A stretch of 34,320 nucleotides of DNA from Candidatus Atribacteria bacterium (lineage in GTDB: Bacteria > Atribacterota > Atribacteria > Atribacterales > JASGLU01). A program made the position numbers and the translations under genes. How positions within the stretch are numbered: the stretch's first letter is position 1; each line of letters opens with the position of its first letter. Positions 16,283 through 24,642 of this stretch are shown one piece after another. The stretch spans positions 1-34,320 of the forward strand of contig JASGLU010000018.1 of NCBI GenBank assembly GCA_030156825.1. Reading direction: 5' to 3'. The notes beneath the pieces were generated by a model. That model made no database searches and was not told the DNA's origin. It worked only from the letters and a program-made list of their open reading frames with translations.

Positions 16283-17334
16283 GCTATTACCTCCTCGATA
16301 ATTCCTCCTCCTACCAGATAGTCTTCCTGATAGAACACCACCGATTGCCCCGGGGTTATCATCTCTACCGGATGGTCAAATATTACCTCTACCGATTGAC
16401 TGTGATTCGGGGTTACCCGGCACCTTTCTTCTTTTTGAGTATAGCGCACTTTGGCCTGGACAAGCAAAGGGAAAGAGACATCTAATAACCAATTGAGGTT
16501 GGAAGCTCGTAGCCCTCGGGCTTTCAAGTATTTACGCTCTCCCACGACGATTTGGTTTTTCTCAGGGACAATAGAGAGGATATAAAGTGGTTTTTGAGAA
16601 CTTAATCCCAGCCCTTTTCTTTGACCGATGGTGTAATTGAATATTCCTTGATGTTCTCCCACCACTTTTCCTGCTAAGTCAACAATGGGACCAGAGGTGG
16701 GGGCCTTTACTTCTTCTTGAATGAGAGTTCGATAGTTGGTGTGGGAGATAAAGCAGATATCTTGACTTTCCGGTTTTTGGGATAGTGGCAGCTGGTACTT
16801 TTGGGCTATTGTTCTTACCTCCGATTTTAGTCGGCTCCCCAGTGGGAAAAGCAGAAAAGGCAACCGCTCCCGGGAGACGGCGTATAGAAAATAGGTTTGG
16901 TCTTTCTTTCTATCCCTTGCTCTTTTTAGAAAAAAGGCTCCATTTTTTTCTTCCCGCTGGGCGTAGTGACCGGTAGCTAAGTAATCAAACCCCATTTTTT
17001 GTGCTCGCTCCAAGAGCCAGCCAAATTTTATATACTGGTTGCAACGGATACAGGGGTTGGGGGTTCTCCCTTTGCAATATTGGGAAATAAAAGGGTGAAT
17101 GACGGCAGCAGTAAATTCTTCTGAAAAATCAAATACCTGGTGGGAAATGTTGAGTTTTTCACATATTTTTTGAGCATCCTCGATAGCTTCTGGAGAGGGA
17201 AAACGATGGTCTTTTAGCCGGAAACTCATAGTAGCTCCCGATAACTCAAAGCCTTCTAACTGAAGGAGGAGGGCGGCCACTGCTGAGTCCACTCCCCCGC
17301 TCATTGCTACCAGCACTTTTTTCTTAGTTGTCAT
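16279..17334 (-). CDS. mnmA: tRNA-specific 2-thiouridylase MnmA
   Basis: VAMSGGVDSAVAALLL, GRTPNPCIRCNQYIKFG, ATGHYA, KPESQDICFI, YTIGQRKGLGLS. Confidence 0.95.
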   Translation of the reverse strand: MTTKKKVLVAMSGGVDSAVAALLLQLEGFELSGATMSFRLKDHRFPSPEAIEDAQKICEKLNISHQVFDFSEEFTAAVIHPFISQYCKGRTPNPCIRCNQYIKFGWLLERAQKMGFDYLATGHYAQREEKNGAFFLKRARDRKKDQTYFLYAVSRERLPFLLFPLGSRLKSEVRTIAQKYQLPLSQKPESQDICFISHTNYRTLIQEEVKAPTSGPIVDLAGKVVGEHQGIFNYTIGQRKGLGLSSQKPLYILSIVPEKNQIVVGERKYLKARGLRASNLNWLLDVSFPLLVQAKVRYTQKEERCRVTPNHSQSVEVIFDHPVEMITPGQSVVFYQEDYLVGGGIIEEVIA

Positions 17335-18139
17335 CTGTTTTTTTCTCCGCTTGCTCTTGACTGCTGCCTGGACGATATCCTTCTAAATCCAAAGCAATAA
17401 ACCGGTATCCTATTTTTTTAAGAGGAGGAATTATCTTTTCCCGCCGGGCAAGGACCGAGAGCATATCACTTTCTGGTACCTCTATTCTCGCTATTTGTTG
17501 GTGGTCTCGCACTCTGAACAGTCGCAATCCAGCCTCTCGTAAAACCTCTTCTGCCTGGTCTATTCGGCGTAAGCGGGAGAGGCTAATTTTTTCCCCGGTA
17601 GGTATGCGGGTAGCCAAGCAGGAAACAGAAGGCTTGTTCCAGGTGGGAAGAGCAAACTCCCGGGACAACTGTCGAATTTCCTCCTTTTCCAGTCGGGCCT
17701 CCAGCAGAGGATGGCGCACCCCCAGTTCTTGGGCAGCTTTTAAACCGGGGCGAAATTCATACTGGTCATCCCAGGTGGTACCATCGGCTACCCAGCGGAT
17801 ATTCTGGGAGGAAGCCCGGACTATTATTTCTTTTAGCACCTGCTTTTTGCACCAGTAGCAACGATCTGGCTGGTTTTTGATCATTTCTGGCTCTTTCCAG
17901 TCCTTCTTGTGGATTACTTCAAAAGGGAGGCCAATTTGCCAGGCAATTTCTCGGGCAAACTTTAACTCTGCTCGGGGCACAAAAGGAAACTTTACCAGGA
18001 TAGCTATCGCTTGCTCCGCCAGCACCTCTTTGGCCACCCAGGCTAAAAAGGTAGAATCCACCCCGCCGGAGAAAGCAACCGCTACCGACCCCATATTTTT
18101 CAGTATAGCTTGTAGCTCTTTTAGCTTTTGGTTGGGCAT
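17324..18139 (-). CDS. larE: LarE-like ATP-dependent sulfur transferase (PP-loop)
   Basis: VAVAFSGGVDSTFLAWVA, DRCYWCKKQVL, VADGTTWDDQYEFRPGLKAAQELGVRHPLLEA, NKPSVSCLATRIPTGE. Confidence 0.9.
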   Translation of the reverse strand: MPNQKLKELQAILKNMGSVAVAFSGGVDSTFLAWVAKEVLAEQAIAILVKFPFVPRAELKFAREIAWQIGLPFEVIHKKDWKEPEMIKNQPDRCYWCKKQVLKEIIVRASSQNIRWVADGTTWDDQYEFRPGLKAAQELGVRHPLLEARLEKEEIRQLSREFALPTWNKPSVSCLATRIPTGEKISLSRLRRIDQAEEVLREAGLRLFRVRDHQQIARIEVPESDMLSVLARREKIIPPLKKIGYRFIALDLEGYRPGSSQEQAEKKTDDN

Positions 18140-18148
18140 TTTTATTTT

Positions 18149-19060
18149 TCACCAAACCGAGAGATACCGCTCGCCGGTGTCGGGAATTATTACCACCAGC
18201 AGTTTGTCTCGGTTTTCCTCCCGTTTGGCCAGTTCAAGCGCTCCCCAGGTGGCGGCTCCGGCGGAAATTCCGGCTAAGATTCCTTCTTTTTTAGCCAGTT
18301 TCTCAGCAACCGCAAACGCATCTTCATCATCTACTGTTAGGATTTCGTCCACCAATTCCATCCGCAATACTTGGGGGATAAAGCCAGCGCCGATTCCCTG
18401 GATTTTATGGGGTCCGGGTTTCCCTCCGGATAAAACCGGTGATTTTTGCGGTTCCACTGCTACCGCTTTGAGAGCGGGTTTTTGCTTTTTTAAAGCCTCG
18501 GCTATGCCAGTTATAGTACCGCCAGTTCCCACTCCAGCTACCACTATATCCACTTTTCCCTCGGTATCTTCCCATATTTCTCGGGCGGTAGTTTCCTGGT
18601 GGATTTTAGGGTTGGCCGGATTTTGAAACTGTTGGGGGATAAAAGCCTGAGAGAAAGAGGTAGCTAACTCTTTGGCTTTTTCTATAGCTCCTTTCATTCC
18701 TTTGTCCGCTGGAGTAAGAACGAGTTCAGCTCCAAATCGGGATAAAATTTTTCTCCGCTCCAGCGAAACGCTCTCGGGCATGGTCAAGAGCAGGTGGTAT
18801 CCCCGTTCGGCTGCCACCAAGGCCAAACCGATTCCCGTATTGCCGCTGGTGGGTTCTACGATTACGGTATCCGGGCCGATTAGCCCTTCTTTTTCTGCCC
18901 GTTCAATCATGGCCAGTGCAATGCGGTCTTTTACGCTTCCTCCGGGGTTGAAAAACTCAAGTTTAGCTGCTATTTTACCCGGGAGACCCTGCCCCAGTCG
19001 GTTAAGGTAAACCAGAGGGGTTCGACCAATCAACTGAGTTATGCTCTGGGCAATAGCCAT
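18149..19060 (-). CDS. cysK: Cysteine synthase A (O-acetylserine sulfhydrylase)
   Basis: [58 protein letters not shown]; start MAIAQ at 19058-19060 with AAGGAGG. Confidence 0.95.
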   Translation of the reverse strand: MAIAQSITQLIGRTPLVYLNRLGQGLPGKIAAKLEFFNPGGSVKDRIALAMIERAEKEGLIGPDTVIVEPTSGNTGIGLALVAAERGYHLLLTMPESVSLERRKILSRFGAELVLTPADKGMKGAIEKAKELATSFSQAFIPQQFQNPANPKIHQETTAREIWEDTEGKVDIVVAGVGTGGTITGIAEALKKQKPALKAVAVEPQKSPVLSGGKPGPHKIQGIGAGFIPQVLRMELVDEILTVDDEDAFAVAEKLAKKEGILAGISAGAATWGALELAKREENRDKLLVVIIPDTGERYLSVW

Positions 19061-19097
19061 ATCGATTCCTCCTTTTGATAAAGTAATAATCTCCCTC

Positions 19098-20114
19098 TCA
19101 AATTCTCCATTTTTCCAGGTCCTCATCTTTCAGCGGTTTTACCTCGAGCAGCTTTTTGTCTTCTTTTGGGTAAACCTTAACTTCTATCCGGGCTTTTTCC
19201 TCCGGAAAACGGCTGTATCGAGCCACAATTTGCGCTGATAGCCTCGCTTCTGTTTCGCTGATGGCTCCCCGCCCCAGGGCCACTGGCCCCTTCCCATTTT
19301 GAGGTAAAAATAAAAAGTCGCCTGGCCGGAGGAGGGATAGAATTTCTTGGTTTTCCTTTTGGTTTCGGCCCACTATTAATTTAAACTCGGGAGTTAGTCG
19401 GAAGTGTCTTCCCCATCGCAGCAGAATTACGTTATCTAAGGAAAGTTGCTGGTGGTCTATTAAGTCTTTGGTCTTATAGGAAAAATGGGCATCGGTTAAA
19501 AGACAGCCCCCGGCAGGAGAAGAAAAGTTTTTAATCCCTAATTGTTCGGCCAGAGCTAATTGCGCTTTGCGGCTTCTACCGGATAAGGCGAGGAGCTGGT
19601 CCCGGTTTATCCAGCCTTCTTGCTCGGGAATGGTAGGAGGAAGGTGCTGCGCTGAGAGGGGTCGCAGCAGTCGTCCGTCAAGACCACTTTCTTTCTCAAT
19701 TACCCGTAGAGACCAGGATAGCTGAGATTTGGGACGTTGGCCTAAAACTTCCCCGGTGAAGACCAGGGAAGCCCCCTCGGCTTCCATTACCTCTTTCGCT
19801 TTTTTAAGCATAAGAATTTTGCAGTCGATGCAGGGGTTGAGATTTTTTCCATAACCATATTTGGGCTTTGCGATAAGAGACAGATACTCTTCGCCCAGGA
19901 AAATTTCCCGCACCGGTATTCCCAGGTCGTTTGCTCCTTGCAAGACCAGCGGGTTTCTCTTCCAAAAAGGACTTAAAAAGTAGAGAGCCACCACCTCAAG
20001 CCCCTGCCTTTTTATCAATGCGTGGGCGATAAAACTGTCTAACCCGCCTGATAGCAAACCAATCGCTTTCCTTTTTGTTTGCCCACCTTCTCCCGGGCAG
20101 AGGTTTACACTCAT
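19098..20114 (-). CDS. PP-loop ATPase (ThiI/MnmA-like) with C-terminal NFACT-R (DUF814)-like domain
   Basis: [19 protein letters not shown]-loop; [11 protein letters not shown] and PAGGCLLTD cysteines; C-term [41 protein letters not shown] resembles NFACT-R. Confidence 0.75.
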   Translation of the reverse strand: MSVNLCPGEGGQTKRKAIGLLSGGLDSFIAHALIKRQGLEVVALYFLSPFWKRNPLVLQGANDLGIPVREIFLGEEYLSLIAKPKYGYGKNLNPCIDCKILMLKKAKEVMEAEGASLVFTGEVLGQRPKSQLSWSLRVIEKESGLDGRLLRPLSAQHLPPTIPEQEGWINRDQLLALSGRSRKAQLALAEQLGIKNFSSPAGGCLLTDAHFSYKTKDLIDHQQLSLDNVILLRWGRHFRLTPEFKLIVGRNQKENQEILSLLRPGDFLFLPQNGKGPVALGRGAISETEARLSAQIVARYSRFPEEKARIEVKVYPKEDKKLLEVKPLKDEDLEKWRI

Positions 20115-20527
20115 GCTTGAGTTTGCCCCTCATCGAGTAAACTTTTGAGGGTTTTCTGTGAGAGGACTTTGCGGGTTTCTTCGGAGATTTCTTCCCACAG
20201 TTTACGGGTGGGGCAGGAAGGAGAACGATTGCAGGCACTCGGCTCACCCACACAGTTAACCAGAGTTAGGGGACCCTCCAACACCCGCGCCACTTTTAAC
20301 AGGCCGATTTTCTCTGGTGGTTGGGCTAAAAGATACCCTCCCCGGCTTCCGCGCACGCTTTTTACTAAGCCCTCGTTTTCTAAAGGGATAATAAGCTGCC
20401 GGAGGTAAGGGAGGGGGATTTGCTGGTTAGCCGAGACATCTTTCAGCTTGACTGGTTTTCCCCCCTCATGGCGGGCCAACTCCAACAACAACCTCAACCC
20501 ATAACGCAATCGAGTAGATATTCTCAT
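20111..20527 (-). CDS. Rrf2-family (IscR/CymR-like) regulator, probable Fe-S sensor
   Basis: MRISTRLRYGLRLLLELARHEG, PYLRQLIIPLENEGLVKSVRGSRGGYLLA, C-X6-C-X5-C in NCVGEPSACNRSPSC. Confidence 0.92.
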   Translation of the reverse strand: MRISTRLRYGLRLLLELARHEGGKPVKLKDVSANQQIPLPYLRQLIIPLENEGLVKSVRGSRGGYLLAQPPEKIGLLKVARVLEGPLTLVNCVGEPSACNRSPSCPTRKLWEEISEETRKVLSQKTLKSLLDEGQTQA

Positions 20528-20618
20528 AATTACTCCTGAAATTTTAAAGTATACTAAATTGATATGCTTAATGATAACACTTTTCCCCGAGAAAGCAAGC
20601 AGCCTGAGGTGAACGGTT

Positions 20619-20642
20619 GGAACTTATGGTGCAACTTGGGTT
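20619..20642 (-). repeat. Dispersed element copy 2 (24-bp end fragment)
   Basis: ggaacttatggtgcaacttgggtt is the reverse complement of aacccaagttgcaccataagttcc. Confidence 0.75.
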
Positions 20643-20664
20643 AGTAGGCTAAGCGTATTATAAT
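20636..20664 (+). promoter_or_regulatory. Candidate rseC promoter TTGGGT-17-TATAAT with -35 inside the repeat end
   Basis: TTGGGT 20636-20641, TATAAT 20659-20664. Confidence 0.5.
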
Positions 20665-20699
20665 GTTATTGAAGAAAAGATTTGAGTTAGGAGATTGAC

Positions 20700-21158
20700 A
20701 TGCGTAAACCGGGAGTGATACTTGAAATAAAAGGGAAAGATGCGATAGTACAGATGGAGCGGGGAGGAGCCGAATGTGGTCGAGAGGCTTGCCCCCTGGG
20801 AGAGTCGCCAATGTTTCCTCAGGATAATCGTTTTTTCTCGGTGGAGGCTAAAAATGAGATAGGCGCTTCCCCCGGAGAGAAGGTATTGGTAGAAGCAGAA
20901 GATGGGGTTCTTCTCCAGGGAGCTTTTTTCCTCTATCTTTTTCCTATTTTTTTCTTGCTTGGTCTTTATCTTTTGTTGGACCTTACTTTCTCCTCTTCTT
21001 TTCTAATCTGGCTTCTGTGGGGAGGGGGACTGGTTTTTTGCGGCTTCTTTCTCCGCCGGTTGGACCGCAAATGGAAACCCAGGTACCGGGTGGTAGGTTT
21101 TCTTGATGCCGAAAACTGCGCCAATTGCCCCCTGGTTGCGGATAAGGAGAAAGTTTAA
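20700..21158 (+). CDS. rseC: SoxR-reducing-system RseC-like protein
   Basis: N-terminal GGAECGREACPLG cysteine motif, central two-TM hairpin, PRYRVVGF. Confidence 0.75.
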   Translation: MRKPGVILEIKGKDAIVQMERGGAECGREACPLGESPMFPQDNRFFSVEAKNEIGASPGEKVLVEAEDGVLLQGAFFLYLFPIFFLLGLYLLLDLTFSSSFLIWLLWGGGLVFCGFFLRRLDRKWKPRYRVVGFLDAENCANCPLVADKEKV

Positions 21159-21167
21159 CTCAAATTA

Positions 21168-21189
21168 CCCCGGGCAAACCAACCCGGGG
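21168..21189. terminator. Hairpin between convergent rseC and aldo/keto reductase genes
   Basis: CCCCGGG-CAAACCAA-CCCGGGG; little T-tract. Confidence 0.5.
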
Positions 21190-21198
21190 CATCTTAAG

Positions 21199-22008
21199 TC
21201 AAGGTTGACTGGCCACCCTGAGCCCTCGTTTGAGCTGGTTGATTTCTGCTATTTCTTCGGGAGTGAGCTGGAAATCAAAAACTTCCAGGTTTTCTTTTTG
21301 GTGAGAGGTGGAAGCCGCCTTGGGAATAGCTACTACCAATTCTTGCTCCATCAGCCAACGGAGAGCCACTTGCGCCGAGTTTTTGCCATATTTTTGACCG
21401 ATTTTCTCCAGAACCTTGTCACCGATAACTCTTCCTCTACCTAAAGGGCAATAGGCAGTCAGAATAACCTGGTTTTTCTGGCAGTACTGGAGAAGTTTGC
21501 TTTGTTCGAGATAAGGGTGGTATTCCACCTGGTCGGTTAAGATGGGTAAGGAAGAAATCCGCCGGGCTTTATCCAGAAGCGCTGGTTTAAAATTGCTTAC
21601 CCCGATAAAACGAGTTTTACCTTGATGATGAAGGTCTTCCATAGCCTGGATGGTTTCTTCCAGTGGAACGGTATCGCTCGGCCAGTGAATCAGAAAAAGA
21701 TCGACGTAATCGGTTTTTAGCTTTTGCAGGCTTTGATTTAGGGAGTTTATCACTTGGGAATAGGCCAGGTGAGTGGGCCAAACTTTGGTGGTAAGGAATA
21801 TTTCTGATCGGGCAACAGATGAAGCCAGAATTCCCTCTCCCACCGCCTCTTCGTTGTAGTAAAATTCAGCGGTATCGATATGACGATAGCCTAAGGAAAG
21901 GGCATTTGTTACCGCTGTCTTGCAGTTTTCTCCTTTTAAATCCCAGGTACCAAGACCAATCCGGGGAACTTGAGCCCCGAAAAGCTCGATATATTCCAAC
22001 TGCGCCAC
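21199..22008 (-). CDS. Aldo/keto reductase
   Basis: RIGLGTWDL, YRHIDTAEFYYNEEAVGEGI, VDLFLIHWPSD, FIGVSNFKPALL. Confidence 0.93.
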   Translation of the reverse strand: MAQLEYIELFGAQVPRIGLGTWDLKGENCKTAVTNALSLGYRHIDTAEFYYNEEAVGEGILASSVARSEIFLTTKVWPTHLAYSQVINSLNQSLQKLKTDYVDLFLIHWPSDTVPLEETIQAMEDLHHQGKTRFIGVSNFKPALLDKARRISSLPILTDQVEYHPYLEQSKLLQYCQKNQVILTAYCPLGRGRVIGDKVLEKIGQKYGKNSAQVALRWLMEQELVVAIPKAASTSHQKENLEVFDFQLTPEEIAEINQLKRGLRVASQP

Positions 22009-22063
22009 CTCCTTTGTTGTTTATTATAATAATTACTGATTATGGTCGGCCAGACTGTGTTCT

Positions 22064-22138
22064 AACCCAAGTTATACCATAAGTTCCAGAAATAAGTCTA
22101 TTTCTTTTGGAGATCCTCATTTTTGGGTAATCCAGATT
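22064..22138 (+). repeat. Dispersed element copy 3
   Basis: aacccaagttataccataagttccagaaataagtctatttcttttggagatcctcatttttgggtaatccagatt. Confidence 0.8.
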
Positions 22139-22184
22139 AAAAGATTGGTAAACCAGGATGGGACCTCGTGCTGCTTGATAGCGG

Positions 22185-22231
22185 GTGAAGGTGAAAACCT
22201 AAGGTTCTTGAGGTTCATTTTCACCCTCACC
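22185..22231. repeat. ~47-bp dispersed repeat (partner of 13579-13625) with internal inverted repeat
   Basis: ggtgaaaa...ttttcacc arms; followed by CTCTCCC-CTCAA-GGGAGAG palindrome. Confidence 0.75.
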
Positions 22232-22283
22232 TTAATCCTCTCCCCTCAAGGGAGAGGAGATGATAAAAATTGAGATAACTAAC

Positions 22284-22462
22284 AACTGCAGAAAGCGTTT
22301 TTCTTTCCTCAGTTGTTTTTGTCTTTTTGTATTTGTTTTGCCTTTCAGGGGGGTTTAAGGGGGGCGAAGCCCCCATTATTGAGGAAGGCGCTTCTCCTTC
22401 CTCGGTTGTATTTGTATTTGTTTTGCCTTTCAGGGGGGTTTAAGGGGGGCGAAGCCCCCATT
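22284..22462. repeat. Double-hairpin repeat array, locus 3 (85-bp period)
   Basis: CAACTG..GAAAG/CTTTC..CAGTTG; GGGGGC-GAA-GCCCCC (22360-22374); GAGGAAGG...CCTTCCTC (22381-22403); second GGGGGC-GAA-GCCCCC (22445-22459). Confidence 0.88.
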
Positions 22463-22466
22463 ACTG

Positions 22467-23420
22467 CTATAACTCTTTCAACCAACCCTCAATGGCTTCA
22501 ATGATTTGCGGGGAAAGACTCCAATCCCCGGCCGGGGCAGTTTCTTTAATCTGGTCAGGTCGTCTGGCACCTACAATAGCTGCGGTCACTTCTGGCCGAC
22601 GAAGGACCCAGGCGATAGCCAATTGAGCTACGCTTCTTCCTTCTTTTTCAGCGATGGACCGTAATTTTTCCACCAATTTCAGGTTCGAACTTAGTTGGGG
22701 TTCCTGGAACATAGAGTCATTCCGACGGTGATCGTCGGGGGCAAAATTTTTCACTCTCTCTGGGGTTATTTTGCCGGTTAAAAGTCCTTTTTGCATGGGG
22801 CTATAAACAATAACTCCAATGTGCTGTTCGGCACAGTAAGGGAACAGCTCTTTTTCCGCTTCCCGGCGGAGCATGCTGTAAGGAGGTTGCAGGGAAGCTA
22901 CCGGATGAATTTTTTGAATCCGTTTAAGCTGTTCTACGTTGAAATTAGAAACTCCCCCATAGCGAATTTTTCCTTCTTTGATCAAGTCCGCAATAGTTGC
23001 CCACCCTTCTTCTATTTGGTAGTCAGGGTCAGGCCAGTGGATTTGGAAAAGGTCAATTACCTCTACTCCCAGGCGTCTAAGACTATTTTCTGCTTCTCGC
23101 CGCACACTTTCTCGCGTCAGGTTACCAGTTATCCTTCCTTGGTCATCCCATACCCGGCCGCATTTGGTAGCAATGAAAGGTCTTTCTTTCATCCCTTTAA
23201 TAGCCCGGCCTACAATTTCTTCTGAGTGTCCAAGGCCATACACTGCAGCAGTATCAATCCAGTTTATACCCATATCAAGCGCTTGATGTATGGTTTCAAT
23301 AGATTCCTGGTCATTTTGCGGCCCCCAGGCAAACTCCCAGTTGCCGCCACCGATAGCCCAGGTTCCAAGCCCCACAGTGGTTAGTTTTACTTCAGTCCAA
23401 CCTAAAGTACGGGTTTGCAT
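22467..23420 (-). CDS. Aldo/keto reductase
   Basis: VGLGTWAIGG, MGINWIDTAAVYGLGHSEEIVGRAI, VIDLFQIHWPDPD, RYGGVSNFNVEQL. Confidence 0.93.
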   Translation of the reverse strand: MQTRTLGWTEVKLTTVGLGTWAIGGGNWEFAWGPQNDQESIETIHQALDMGINWIDTAAVYGLGHSEEIVGRAIKGMKERPFIATKCGRVWDDQGRITGNLTRESVRREAENSLRRLGVEVIDLFQIHWPDPDYQIEEGWATIADLIKEGKIRYGGVSNFNVEQLKRIQKIHPVASLQPPYSMLRREAEKELFPYCAEQHIGVIVYSPMQKGLLTGKITPERVKNFAPDDHRRNDSMFQEPQLSSNLKLVEKLRSIAEKEGRSVAQLAIAWVLRRPEVTAAIVGARRPDQIKETAPAGDWSLSPQIIEAIEGWLKEL

Positions 23421-23476
23421 GGCGTCTTTCCTCCTTAAAAAGTGTTTTTTATGATTGTACTATTAATTTTAACACT

Positions 23477-24623
23477 TCATTCCACTTCTGGCGACTCTTC
23501 TGGTTCTTGTGAACTCGGCGATTCCTCCACTGCTTCCTGGGTTTCCTGGCCCCATTTCCCTCTTTCCTCCAAAGTCATGCCCAAAGAAGTGAAAAAGGTG
23601 GCTTGGGCAATCTGATAATCGAAGATTGCCTGTAAATGGGTGGTTTCGGCTTGGTAGGTATTATACTGTTCGTCCAAAAGGTCAATCGCAGTTATGACTC
23701 CTGCATCAAAGCGAGCCTGGGCAACACGTAGTTTTTCCTGAGCAATTTTGGAAGACTGAACTTGTAATGGTACTTGTGCTTCAGCATCTTTCAGGTTGGA
23801 ATACTTTTGACGAACTTCTAAGATGACCGAATTCTGAACGTTCTCCAGGTTTGCTTGCGCTTGAGCCAACTCTACCTTAGATTTTTGGAGAGTAAGAGGA
23901 GGGGTGTAGGGGGTGCTGTTTACCTCTACTTCTTTTTGTTTAAGGATAACATTATCCCGCGCCTGTTCTATTTCCAATCGATGACTCAGAGCATATTCTA
24001 ACCCCTTTTCTAAGTCTATTGCTTGCGGCTCAAAATTCATTTTGGTTGAAAGATTATAAACTTTTTCCTCCTGGTTTCCAATTAATCGGTTAAGCTGAAA
24101 CCAGGCCAGGGATAGCCCTCGCTCGGCGGTTTGAATTTCACTTTGAGCCCGATCTACTTCCAGCGCGGCCGAAAGCAGGTCAATTTCCGCCACCATTCCC
24201 AGAGAATATTTAGTTTCGATGTTTTGGTATTGGTTGTTCACCCTTTCCAGGTTATTGTGGGCCAACTCTAACCCTTGTTGGGCTCTAAGCACATTATAGT
24301 AGGCTTCTTCGATTGATAGTGCCAGTTCGCTCTGGGACATCCGGTAGTTTATTTGAGCCAATTTCCAGGAATTTTGCAGAGCAAGCTCTTGAATAACCGA
24401 AGGTTGAAGAAGCAAGTTGGCCTGCCCTTCTTCGAAAGCTATTCGGGCGCTTTCCAATTCTTGTCGCGCCACTTGGGCCTGGCTGCTGCGTTCGAGCCCC
24501 ATTTCTACCGCTTCTTCCAGGGATAAATTGCTTAACTCTTGTGCCCCGGCGGCTAAAGTAATAGCTAAAATTAAAAACCCAACCATCGTTACTAAGAGCA
24601 AAGCAGGTTTCGATAATTTCATT
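23477..24623 (-). CDS. TolC-family (OEP) protein lacking recognisable beta-barrel segments
   Basis: Two OEP helical halves (LSLEEAVEMGLERSSQAQVARQELESARIA...; LEYALSHRLEIEQARDNVILKQKEVE...) with the inter-helix strand regions reduced to ~10-12 aa; start at MKLSKP (24621-24623) with AGGAGGT. Confidence 0.8.
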
Positions 24624-24642
24624 CTTTTTACCTCCTCCTTTA

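Noticed and set aside
17877-18626. 249-aa plus ORF
   Set aside because: Antisense to larE and cysK; Ser/Thr/Pro-rich composition typical of a reverse-frame artefact
20540-20565. Rrf2 operator upstream of the regulator (ATATCAATTTAGTATAC)
   Set aside because: Only TAT...ATA outer symmetry; too weak to call without comparative data
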